Of a stretch of DNA of 64,000 nucleotides, positions 53,243 through 61,304 are shown in pieces. The notes under the pieces are model-generated. The model did not search any database. It was not told where the DNA came from and worked only from the letters and a program-made list of their open reading frames with translations. This stretch comes from Flaviramulus basaltis. Its GTDB lineage: Bacteria > Bacteroidota > Bacteroidia > Flavobacteriales > Flavobacteriaceae. The translations under genes were made by a program, and so were the position numbers. How positions within the stretch are numbered: the first letter of the stretch is position 1; every line of letters starts with the position of its first letter. The DNA lies in the NCBI RefSeq assembly GCF_900114265.1, contig NZ_FPKV01000001.1:1054001-1118000 (forward strand), read 5' to 3'.

Positions 53243-55525
53243 CTATTCTTCTTCCTCTCGGTGTGCAATTTTTGCAGGCTCTACTGAAGCATCATGAGCA
53301 TTATGATATTCTTCTAAAAGATTCATTGTAGCTGTAAGTAAATCTTTAGTTTCTAATAAAATCCCAAAATATAATGTGGTATTCTTAGGACTAGATTCCT
53401 CAGTACGTGTGCGCTCAACTTGCTTTTGTATTTTTTCGGTAAGGAGATTAAATATATTGTATTTTCTGTTTAAAACAGAACCTATTTCTTCAAATGAACT
53501 AGAGTTAAATGCTTTTTTAGTATCGTTAAACAAGGTTTCTAAAATACTATCAATTTCTTTTAATTCTTTTATTTGAGTGAATTTTAATTTTTTATGATTA
53601 TTGTTAACATGCTTGAAACTTACATTAGATATATATTCTAAAGATTGAGCAATATCTTGTAAATGACTTAAAATATTAATATAAAAATTACTAGCTGTAA
53701 CACTTGGTTCTTCTAAGTTTTTAATAAAATAAAAGATATTATCTCTAAGTTCTTCAATTTCATTTGAAAGCTTTTCAATGTTGTTTTTATTCTTTTTAAG
53801 AAGTTTTAAATTGTGGGTAGCTAAACCATTAATAGCACTAGAGTATATTTTGTTACCACGTTTAACAACATTGGCTATATTATTAGCGCTTTCAACAATG
53901 ACGCCTTGTGTAGAGCTACTTTCAGCTTTTTCTAAACTATCTTCTTCTTTTTGTTCTTTAGCTTTTTTTCTGTGGCTCAAATAATTTCTTATAAGAAGCA
54001 CGATAGCAAAAGTTAGTAAAGCGGTTAAGGCATAACCTCTTCCATAATATAAAATTAAAGCCATTATAGCAGCAGCCACAAAAGCGCTTAATGCTGTAAA
54101 AAACCATCCTCCAATAACATTTAAAACACCTGCAACTCTATATACCGCACTTTCTTTACCCCAAGCTCTATCTGCTAATGAGGTTCCCATAGCTACCATA
54201 AAGGTTACATAAGTTGTAGATAACGGTAATTTCATAGAAGTTGCTAATGATATTAGCACACTAGCAACCATAAGGTTTACAGCAGCTCTTACTAAATCGA
54301 AAGCAGGTAAATCCTCAGATTTTATAGCTTTTGAAATTTTAGGCTTTTCAAATTGTTTATCTATATATTGTTTAAAAGAATTAGGTAATAAATTGTTAAG
54401 TCCTTCTGATGCAACTATGGTAGTTCTAACAATACTTCTTGATAAATAATTTGGTTCAAAACGTTCCTTGCCTTCATCTTGTCTTGATAAGTCTACCGAG
54501 GTTTTTACAACTGCTCTTGCTTTGCTAGAAAACCAAAGTGTTAAAACCATTATTAAACCAGCAATAAGTAGTAGATAAGGCTCTGTTTGCACAGGTTGCC
54601 CCAAAGCTACCATAGGAAAATGTTGAGGAAGTATATTGGTTACAGACCAAGCTTCGTAAGAATTAAAGGCTGCAATAGGCACACCAATAAAATTTACTAA
54701 ATCATTTCCTGCAAAGGCAACAGCAAGCGCAAACGTACCAACAACAATAATAATTTTATAAATGTTTAGTTTAAAAAAGGAAACTAAAATAAAAGATATG
54801 ATAGTAAAAATAACAAAACTAATGGCAAGTATTGTCAATGGGTTAGCAGATATTAAGCCGTTTGTACTATCACTCATAAAAGTGGCATTTTTAATACCTT
54901 TAATAAGTATGAAATACATGATAGAGGTTACTGCAAATCCGCTAAAAATAGCGCCATAAAACTTTGGTTTATCATTAAAATTGAATGATAATAAAAGCCT
55001 TGATGCAAATTGAATAATTGCTCCAATAGAAAAAGCAACAACTACTGAGAGTAAAATACCAAAAATAATTTCAATGGCTTTTTCGTTATTAATATAATTA
55101 CCAATATGTAGTAAATTTTGGCTATTATCGGCTGATATCTTAATTATTGCAATACAAACCGAAGCACCTAAAAGCTCAAAAACAATTGAAACTGTTGTAG
55201 ATGTTGGAAGCCCAAGTGTGTTAAAAAAATCTAATAATAAAATGTCTGTAACCATAACGGCCATAAAAATTATCATGATTTCATCAAACATGAATTCGCC
55301 AGGGTTGAAAATACCTTTACGGGCTACTTCCATCATGCCACTTGAAGACAAAGCGCCAAAGGTCACCCCCAAACTGGCAACAATCATTATAGTTTTAAAA
55401 GAAACGGCTTTCGAGCCAATAGCAGAATTAAGAAAATTTACTGCATCGTTACTAACACCAACAACTAAATCGGCAACAGCTAAAAAAGCTAGTGCCACTA
55501 GCATATAGATATAAATATCTCCCAT
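53243..55525 (-). CDS. pit: PiT-family inorganic phosphate transporter with PhoU-like tail
   Basis: This roughly 760-residue transporter has two PiT half-repeats: VGVSNDAVNFLNSAIGSKAV near residue 23 and FAGNDLVNFIGVPIAAF near residue 271. About twelve membrane helices are predicted. The last ~220 residues are a soluble helical domain of PhoU type (KNLEEPSVTASNFYINILSH). ATG 55525 is chosen, because a longer TTG start at 55555 falls within the -7 element. It imports phosphate with a cation, and the PhoU-like tail suggests built-in regulation. Confidence 0.9.
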   Translation of the reverse strand: MGDIYIYMLVALAFLAVADLVVGVSNDAVNFLNSAIGSKAVSFKTIMIVASLGVTFGALSSSGMMEVARKGIFNPGEFMFDEIMIIFMAVMVTDILLLDFFNTLGLPTSTTVSIVFELLGASVCIAIIKISADNSQNLLHIGNYINNEKAIEIIFGILLSVVVAFSIGAIIQFASRLLLSFNFNDKPKFYGAIFSGFAVTSIMYFILIKGIKNATFMSDSTNGLISANPLTILAISFVIFTIISFILVSFFKLNIYKIIIVVGTFALAVAFAGNDLVNFIGVPIAAFNSYEAWSVTNILPQHFPMVALGQPVQTEPYLLLIAGLIMVLTLWFSSKARAVVKTSVDLSRQDEGKERFEPNYLSRSIVRTTIVASEGLNNLLPNSFKQYIDKQFEKPKISKAIKSEDLPAFDLVRAAVNLMVASVLISLATSMKLPLSTTYVTFMVAMGTSLADRAWGKESAVYRVAGVLNVIGGWFFTALSAFVAAAIMALILYYGRGYALTALLTFAIVLLIRNYLSHRKKAKEQKEEDSLEKAESSSTQGVIVESANNIANVVKRGNKIYSSAINGLATHNLKLLKKNKNNIEKLSNEIEELRDNIFYFIKNLEEPSVTASNFYINILSHLQDIAQSLEYISNVSFKHVNNNHKKLKFTQIKELKEIDSILETLFNDTKKAFNSSSFEEIGSVLNRKYNIFNLLTEKIQKQVERTRTEESSPKNTTLYFGILLETKDLLTATMNLLEEYHNAHDASVEPAKIAHREEEE

Positions 55526-55552
55526 TAATAGAATGTCAAAAAATATTGAAAA

Positions 55553-55597
55553 CAAATGTCTAATTTTAAATTGAACTCAATGTTACGGAAATGTTAT
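55553..55597 (-). promoter_or_regulatory. PiT promoter with an 11-nt-period repeat pair
   Basis: The minus strand has a -7-like GACATTTG (55553-55560, seven of eight matches). The first repeat starts 19 nt upstream: plus-strand ATGTTAC (55580-55586), GGAA, then ATGTTAT (55591-55597). Minus-strand ATAACAT-N4-GTAACAT is the spacing of PhoB-type boxes. The ATG lies 28 nt downstream of the -7. Confidence 0.55.
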
Positions 55598-55727
55598 GTT
55601 CTTTTCAATTTAAGCTTAAATATTTGTGTTTATACCTCTTATTTTTGCCTTCTTTTTTTTGTATTTATGTTAAATTTTGATTTTTCAAAAATATTAAATC
55701 ATTAAAAATCAGTTAATTATAAGTTTA

Positions 55728-55783
55728 ATGTTAATTTAATGTTATGTAATTGTTGCTTGAATGTAAAATTTATGATATATTTG
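55728..55783 (+). promoter_or_regulatory. MORN-gene promoter with an upstream repeat pair
   Basis: TTG (55753-55755), a 20-nt spacer and a perfect -7 TATATTTG (55776-55783) lie 33 nt before the ATG. Just upstream are ATGTTAA (55728-55734) and ATGTTAT (55739-55745), again 11 nt apart. Relative to this gene the repeats are in the reverse orientation from those at the minus-strand promoters. Confidence 0.5.
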
Positions 55784-55816
55784 TAAAGTAATTATTAATT
55801 AAAACCCCACAGGAAA

Positions 55817-56131
55817 ATGAAAAATATATTAATTTTAGCCATAGCGCTTTTTACAACGGTGGCATTTGCACAAAAAGAAAAAACATTAACTTTAAATAAA
55901 GAAACGAACTTAATTGATGCTGTTTATTACCATGATAATGGTGAAGTTAGCCAAATAGGATCTTTTACTTTAGATGGTAAATTAGATGGTAAATGGATTA
56001 GTTATGATAATAAAGGTAACAAGTTAGTTGCTGCTTTTTATGATAATGGTAAGAAAGTTGGAAAATGGATTCACTGGATTGACGGCAATAAAAAAGTTGT
56101 TAGTTATACAGATAATGTAGCATCTTTATAG
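55817..56131 (+). CDS. Secreted MORN-repeat protein
   Basis: This 104-residue exported protein has a signal peptide (MKNILILAIALFTTVAFAQ) and MORN_2-type antiparallel repeats (DAVYYHDNGEVSQIGSF, GKLDGKWISYDNKGN, GKKVGKWIHWIDG). Such small proteins are widespread in Flavobacteriaceae and are sometimes misnamed as adenylyltransferase or YwqK antitoxin; neither is supported here. It is probably periplasmic and its function is unknown. It is divergent from the PiT gene and has the repeat motif of that cluster. Confidence 0.8.
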   Translation: MKNILILAIALFTTVAFAQKEKTLTLNKETNLIDAVYYHDNGEVSQIGSFTLDGKLDGKWISYDNKGNKLVAAFYDNGKKVGKWIHWIDGNKKVVSYTDNVASL

Positions 56132-56150
56132 AGAAATAGTTATTAAAAAT

Positions 56151-56187
56151 AAAACCTCCTAAAAGTAATTTTAGGAGGTTTTTTTTA
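56151..56187. terminator. Bidirectional terminator between the MORN and receptor genes
   Basis: AAAACCTCCTAAAA / TTTTAGGAGGTTTT forms a 14-bp stem with a GTAA loop and a following T-run. Confidence 0.85.
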
Positions 56188-56205
56188 TAAAAAATTTAAT
56201 ACTAT

Positions 56206-59031
56206 CTAGAATTTATAAGAGTATCCAATTGAAAACTCTGTACCCGGCTGTCTTAAAGAAAAAACACGGTCTTGAGCTCCAAAAGATTCGTAAACACTCT
56301 CTCTTTCACTACCTAAAATATTGTTGATTTTAAAATCTATAGAAGAGTTTTTCTTTTCTCCAAAAGCTTTGTTTAAAGTAAAGTTTAAGCTCTCAAAAGG
56401 TTTCGTGTAAACATCTGGAATTAGACCAGTACCTACAACTTCTAAAGTTTTTCCTTGAACATTAAAAAATAATCCAGTTTGAAAACCCTTATCACTATTG
56501 TTATAATCTAAACCAGCATTAATTAAATAAGGTGATTGACCCTGTAAATCTCTTTCTCTGTTTACAGTTTCACCATCTCTAAGTGTACCTGGTGATGTTC
56601 TAGAATTAAATTCGGCTTCACCCATAGTTAATTTAGACTCAATGATAGAAGCATTTAAGTTAATTTTTAAATTCTTAAAGTTTTCAGATATAAAACCAAA
56701 GTGTTTTCTAAATTCAAACTCAAGACCATAAACTTTACCATTACCTAAGTTTTGTGGTTGAAGTTGAGTAGGAGCTTGTAAGAAAAACGTTAACTCAATA
56801 GGATCTGTAAAATCTTTGTAAAAACCACTAACAGCAAACATTTGTCCTTCTTCTCCAAAATGTTCAAATCTTAAATCGAAATTGTCTACATATGTAGGAA
56901 CTAGATTGATGTTACCAATAAATAATCTATCTGTAATTGGATCGAATATTTGAGATAATGAAGCTTCTTTAAAAGAAGGTCTTGCAGTTGTTTTATAGTA
57001 AGAAGTACGAATATTTGATTCTTCAGTTACTGCGTAAATTAAATTTGCAGATGGGAATAAATCATGCTCGTCTAGTACTTTTACTCTATCAAAAGTATTT
57101 TGTCCATCTTGACCAGTATAGTAAGATGTGAAAACTTCAGATCTTAAACCTAAAATAGCTTTAAGTTTTTCAGTTACATTAAACTCATTAGAGATATAAG
57201 TTGCAGCAATGTTTTGTTCACCTTCGTAAGCATCATTAGGGTTAAATTGATCTCCAAAAACTAAAAAGGTACCAGTAGTGTTGTCTCTTGACCAGATGTT
57301 ATCTGGTGCTAATAAATTATCTGGATTTCCGCCTTGTACAGAAGAGTTTGTATTGAATGTAAAATCATCAACACTAAAATCCCTAAACTTATAAGTGTAA
57401 GCTCCACCAAATTTTACTTTAGCAGGTTTTCCAAATAATTCATATTTTTTACTAAAATCGAATTTTGATGCCCAGTTTTCTTCTTGTAACCATCTCCAAA
57501 TTCTAATAGGAAAAGTCGATGCAGAAGGACTTACAAAAAACTCACCATTTTGAGATTCTTGTAAAGGTGTTATTTTATGGTCTTTATCATATACTTTTGA
57601 AAAAGTTGGTGATAATTTCCAGTCAAAATTCCAATCGTTATTAGCTCCAAATGAATGTACTCCATTTAAAAGTAAGTTTGTAACAGATCTTTCAGTATAA
57701 GTAATAGCATCTTTAGTAATTGGCTCAATACCTTGTCCTTGTCCACCTTGAGCTATATTTTGAGAAAAGAAACCACCACTAGACTCTCCATTTTGAATAT
57801 GAAGTAATGTCGCTTTGTACTTTGAACGCTCAGTTTTATATGTAATACCAGCTAAACCATTTAATAATACATTATTAATACCTTCACTACCAAGAGAAAT
57901 TCTATCAATTAAAAGTTCGTTATTTGATGTGTTTAAGTTGTCTCTAGCAAAAGCACCATCTTGACGATTCTCATAAAAAGTGGTAGAGTTTTTGTAGCTA
58001 AATGAAGCTAAATATCCTAGTTTATTATTATCTCCAACATTATGTTGATTACCAATAGTAAAACCAAAATCAAAATTTGGTTTACTTTCTTCTTTTTTAG
58101 CTCTTAGCTCTTTATCAAAACGACCTGTAAGGGTTGTTAATAAACCTCTATTTGCAAAAGTACCAGGGATTTTTTGATATCTGTTTATAGGCACATTACG
58201 TGTTCCATCATCATATCCCCAAAAATCTGTATCACTACCTTCACCACTTAAATAATCATTATTGAAATGCATATCAGGATTATATCCAACACCAGCAGAT
58301 ACTGATGCTTCAAACTTAGTTGGGAAATCTTTAGTTACAATATCTATAACACCTCCTGTAAAATCTGCTGGATATTCTGCAGCAGCAGATTTAATAACTA
58401 TAATGTTATCTAAAATATTAGTAGGAAAGATATCCATTTGAATAGTATTTCTATCTGGATCTAAACCAGGAATATCAACACCATTTAATATAGATTTAGT
58501 GTAACGGTCTCCAAGACCTCTTACGTATACATATTTGCCTCCTTGAACAGAAACTCCAGGAACACTTTTTACTGCACTAGCTAAATCGCCAGCACCACTA
58601 GATTTTATACTTTGAGCTGATAAACCATCTAATAGAGTAACCGATTTTTTTTGAATGTTTAATACCGCATTTTCAGTATTTCGTTTTACACTTGTAGTAA
58701 TTACAATTTGATCTAAAGCATTTGATGCTAATACAACATCTAAGTCAACAACTTCTCCAGATTTAATAATAACATCAGTTATTTCTTTTGATTGATAACC
58801 AACAAAAGAAAATATTAGTGTGTAAGTACCTTCATCAAGATTTAATTGGTATTTCCCATCAAAATCTGAAGTTGTACCAGTTGTAGTGCCCTTTACTATA
58901 ATATTAGCAAATGCCATTGGCTCATTATTGTATTCACCATCCAAGACATTTCCTGCTACTGTTCCTGTTTGTGCGTTAATGCCAAACAAAGAGCTAAAAA
59001 AAAGAGCAAGAACAATATAAATATTTTTCAT
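56206..59031 (-). CDS. TonB-dependent receptor (phosphate-type cluster)
   Basis: This 941-residue outer-membrane receptor has a signal peptide (about 1-21, ending GINAQ) and a carboxypeptidase-regulatory-like domain (about 22-115; EGTYTLIFSFVGYQSKEI). The plug has YVYVRGLGDRYTKSILNGVD (near residue 168) and PADFTGGVIDIVTKDFP. The C-terminal barrel ends IGYSYKF. It imports an unknown ligand. The lipoprotein gene precedes it by 74 nt in the same direction, without SusD. Neighbouring PiT and shared operators suggest a phosphorus-containing ligand (inference). Confidence 0.88.
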   Translation of the reverse strand: MKNIYIVLALFFSSLFGINAQTGTVAGNVLDGEYNNEPMAFANIIVKGTTTGTTSDFDGKYQLNLDEGTYTLIFSFVGYQSKEITDVIIKSGEVVDLDVVLASNALDQIVITTSVKRNTENAVLNIQKKSVTLLDGLSAQSIKSSGAGDLASAVKSVPGVSVQGGKYVYVRGLGDRYTKSILNGVDIPGLDPDRNTIQMDIFPTNILDNIIVIKSAAAEYPADFTGGVIDIVTKDFPTKFEASVSAGVGYNPDMHFNNDYLSGEGSDTDFWGYDDGTRNVPINRYQKIPGTFANRGLLTTLTGRFDKELRAKKEESKPNFDFGFTIGNQHNVGDNNKLGYLASFSYKNSTTFYENRQDGAFARDNLNTSNNELLIDRISLGSEGINNVLLNGLAGITYKTERSKYKATLLHIQNGESSGGFFSQNIAQGGQGQGIEPITKDAITYTERSVTNLLLNGVHSFGANNDWNFDWKLSPTFSKVYDKDHKITPLQESQNGEFFVSPSASTFPIRIWRWLQEENWASKFDFSKKYELFGKPAKVKFGGAYTYKFRDFSVDDFTFNTNSSVQGGNPDNLLAPDNIWSRDNTTGTFLVFGDQFNPNDAYEGEQNIAATYISNEFNVTEKLKAILGLRSEVFTSYYTGQDGQNTFDRVKVLDEHDLFPSANLIYAVTEESNIRTSYYKTTARPSFKEASLSQIFDPITDRLFIGNINLVPTYVDNFDLRFEHFGEEGQMFAVSGFYKDFTDPIELTFFLQAPTQLQPQNLGNGKVYGLEFEFRKHFGFISENFKNLKINLNASIIESKLTMGEAEFNSRTSPGTLRDGETVNRERDLQGQSPYLINAGLDYNNSDKGFQTGLFFNVQGKTLEVVGTGLIPDVYTKPFESLNFTLNKAFGEKKNSSIDFKINNILGSERESVYESFGAQDRVFSLRQPGTEFSIGYSYKF

Positions 59032-59046
59032 ATATATAATTTGTAA

Positions 59047-59076
59047 ACTACTGCCTACCCTAGAGTAAACAGTAGT
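59047..59076 (-). promoter_or_regulatory. Hairpin between lipoprotein and receptor genes
   Basis: ACTACTG (59047-59053) pairs with CAGTAGT (59070-59076) over a 16-nt loop in the 74-nt intercistronic gap. No T-run follows, so it may affect relative expression of the two genes. Confidence 0.35.
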
Positions 59077-59105
59077 ACTTTATTATTTAAATAATAATTC
59101 TTTTC

Positions 59106-60434
59106 TTAGAATCCTAAACCGCCAGCAGTGTTAGCATACGTCCAACTTAAGTTAGAAGTATTAGCTCCTGTTGTTTGAGCACCTTCTGTAACTTGAGTTG
59201 TCCAAGCAGCAGCTCTTTCTGTAAATGATGGGTTAAGGATAATTTTTTCTTCATCTATATCATCGTTAAGGACATCATCTACATCATCACAATTTTGAGC
59301 ACAACCAACTTTTTCAGCAAAAATACTGTTATCAAAACCAACTACTTGCCAGTTGCTAAAAGTGATTAAACCATCTAAGTAATTTTGTGAAACAGCGTTG
59401 TTATCTAACTCAACATCAGAGCTATCTTTAAAACCTATTGCATAAACATTTGATACTGATCCAGTAGCTCTACTTCTAAAATCTGCATACTCACCGTTTT
59501 CGGTATCTAAATTCCCAATAAGTGTAATGTTTTGCATAGTAAAAGCTCCTGGAGCACTTCCTTCTCTACCATCAATTTCTAAAGCATGGTCTGAAGCAGC
59601 ACCTAAAATAACAACAGCATTATCAATAGTACCAGCATAAGCTTGGTCAATATCTAAACCATCATCACCTTGAGCCCAAACTAATAAGTTTGATGCATTA
59701 ACAGTACCGCCAAAAAACTCAATACCATCATCAACGTTTGCAACAATTTCTATGTTATCAATAACTGTTTTGTTACCAACACCACCAAGTGTTAAACCAT
59801 TAATTTCGTTTCCTTCTCCAATTAATGCACCACCGTGACGGATAGATATATATTTAATTACACCAGAATCGTCATCTGCTATAGTACCACCGTATAAACC
59901 AAATGTATCATCAGCAGGAATTCCTTCAATTTGTACTTCAGTTAAATCTCCTTTAAAAGAACAAGGCGCTTTACCTAAGATAATTAAACCACCCCAAAGG
60001 CCTCTATTAGTTTCATTTAAGTTAGTTCCAGCAGTTTGCCCAACTTGAATATTATCTTCAGAAGAAGTGAAAATGATTGGGCTAGTTGCAGTACCTACAG
60101 CGTTAATTTTTGCACCTCTAGCAATAATTAATGCAGAAGCTAAAGAGCCAGTTCCAGGTTTACCTTTAATAATTGTACCTGGGTTGATTGTTAAAGTAAT
60201 ACCATCTTCAACAACAACTTTTTGGTTTAATTCATATATTTTATCATTTGTCCAAGTAGTATTTGAAGAAATAGCTCCAGTAACAGCAACAACTTCTGTA
60301 CCTCCATCTGTACTACCGCCACCATTTTGAATGATAGTAACTTCTTCAATAATAATTGGTGTATCATCATCTTTAAAACATCCAGTGAATACTAGGGTAG
60401 ATGCGATTAAAAGAGTTAAGAATAATTTTTTCAT
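59106..60434 (-). CDS. Surface or periplasmic beta-helix lipoprotein
   Basis: This 442-residue lipoprotein has a lipobox LVFTGC (Cys19), then an acidic linker (FKDDDTPIIIEEV). Gly/Asn/Ile-rich repeated strands follow that look like a right-handed parallel beta-helix (GTIIKGKPGTGSLASALIIA, WGGLIILGKAPCSFKGD, NVDDGIEFFGGTVNASNLLV). The C-terminal region contains a CAQNCDDVDD segment. Relatives occur beside TonB-dependent receptors in Bacteroidota (from memory), where it could be a ligand-binding partner. It is first in an operon with the receptor. Confidence 0.7.
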   Translation of the reverse strand: MKKLFLTLLIASTLVFTGCFKDDDTPIIIEEVTIIQNGGGSTDGGTEVVAVTGAISSNTTWTNDKIYELNQKVVVEDGITLTINPGTIIKGKPGTGSLASALIIARGAKINAVGTATSPIIFTSSEDNIQVGQTAGTNLNETNRGLWGGLIILGKAPCSFKGDLTEVQIEGIPADDTFGLYGGTIADDDSGVIKYISIRHGGALIGEGNEINGLTLGGVGNKTVIDNIEIVANVDDGIEFFGGTVNASNLLVWAQGDDGLDIDQAYAGTIDNAVVILGAASDHALEIDGREGSAPGAFTMQNITLIGNLDTENGEYADFRSRATGSVSNVYAIGFKDSSDVELDNNAVSQNYLDGLITFSNWQVVGFDNSIFAEKVGCAQNCDDVDDVLNDDIDEEKIILNPSFTERAAAWTTQVTEGAQTTGANTSNLSWTYANTAGGLGF

Positions 60435-60476
60435 GAGTATTAAATTTTAGATATTTTTTTGTTTGATTTATTGATG

Positions 60477-60554
60477 CAAAGAAACCACCACATTGTGAAT
60501 ATAGTGTTACCACATGATTAAAGAACCGTAATAAAAGTGTTAGGTTAATGTTAA
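60477..60554 (-). promoter_or_regulatory. Lipoprotein-operon promoter with five 11-nt-period repeats
   Basis: The minus-strand -7-like TTTCTTTG is at 60477-60484. Nineteen nt upstream begins a plus-strand array GTGTTAC (60504), TGATTAA (60515), CCGTAAT (60526), GTGTTAG (60537), ATGTTAA (60548), each start 11 nt apart with 4-nt spacers. A further pair in the opposite orientation (ATTACAT 60580, TTAACAT 60591) lies beyond it. Confidence 0.6.
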
Positions 60555-60641
60555 CTTCTTAGAGGTATTTTTTTTAATGATTACATTTAGTTAACATTAA
60601 AATTTAAAGAAATAATTTTGCGGAAATATTATTTTTTACAC

Positions 60642-60678
60642 AAAAAAAAGCAACTTACGTTTTAATGAAAGTTGCTTT
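60642..60678 (-). terminator. Terminator of the small regulatory-domain gene
   Basis: In minus-strand reading AAAGCAACTT / AAGTTGCTTT forms a 10-bp stem with a 12-nt loop, followed by a T-run, 50 nt after the gene at 60729. It separates that gene from the lipoprotein operon. Confidence 0.7.
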
Positions 60679-60728
60679 GTAAAATATAATTTCAGTCTAT
60701 TTTTTAATAGATAGTGTTTCCCAGTTAT

Positions 60729-61109
60729 TTAAAGAGAAGAAGCCGTCTCCTTTTTATCTGCACTAGCAATAGCAAAGACTAAGTCTTCTAAAGATATCGT
60801 GCGAGCTTGTAAAAATAATTTAATATTTACAGGTTTGTTCGAAACCACTTTAATTTCAGATTCATTAGTTTCATAACCAACAAAACTGCTAATTAATGTA
60901 TAAGTGCCATCTTTTAAATTTTGAAATTTAAAGACACCGTTTTCATCCGATAAAACTTCTGCACCAGTTTCTTTAATAGAAACTTTCGCCAACATTAGCG
61001 CCTCGTTACTAGATTCGCCATCTAATAAAATACCCGTTATAGAACCATCACTTTGTGCAAAAGCGAAAGCTGATATAAAAAAAACGGTTGCAAGTATAAT
61101 TTGTTTCAT
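60729..61109 (-). CDS. Stand-alone carboxypeptidase-regulatory-like domain protein
   Basis: This roughly 126-residue exported protein has a signal peptide (MKQIILATVFFISAFAFAQ) and one carboxypeptidase-regulatory-like beta-sandwich: GSITGILLDGESSNEAL, then SDENGVFKFQNLKDGTYTL and SFVGYETNESEI. A short Lys/Ala tail follows. It looks like the N-terminal extension of a TonB-dependent receptor without plug or barrel; no receptor remnant follows, so it is probably a real small gene. ATG 61109 gives a normal signal peptide. It has its own promoter array and terminator. Confidence 0.72.
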   Translation of the reverse strand: MKQIILATVFFISAFAFAQSDGSITGILLDGESSNEALMLAKVSIKETGAEVLSDENGVFKFQNLKDGTYTLISSFVGYETNESEIKVVSNKPVNIKLFLQARTISLEDLVFAIASADKKETASSL

Positions 61110-61133
61110 TAATTTGAATGCTAAATTCGAGTG

Positions 61134-61211
61134 CAAATAAAATCTATTAAACCAATTTTGGCGTTATCAAAAGGTTAAACAATGATAATTAAAAGGTTAT
61201 CTTAATGTTAA
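61134..61211 (-). promoter_or_regulatory. Promoter of the small regulatory-domain gene with five 11-nt-period repeats
   Basis: The minus-strand -7-like TTTATTTG is at 61134-61141. Nineteen nt upstream begins a plus-strand array GCGTTAT (61161), AGGTTAA (61172), TGATAAT (61183), AGGTTAT (61194), ATGTTAA (61205), all with 4-nt spacers. The layout is the same as at the lipoprotein operon. Confidence 0.6.
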
Positions 61212-61304
61212 CAAATAAACTTTAGCATTATAATAGGAAGAAGGTCTTTTAACAATATGTTTTATTATGAATTTAATTATCTTGCCAGAACTTAATAAAA
61301 GACT

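Noticed and set aside
53555-55555. TTG start at 55555 for the PiT gene
   Set aside because: It would lie inside the -7 element and add ten residues ahead of a normal first membrane helix. ATG 55525 is adequate.
55817-56131. MORN protein as a YwqK-type antitoxin or adenylyltransferase
   Set aside because: It has a signal peptide, no partner toxin and no nucleotide-binding motif. Only MORN-type repeats are visible.
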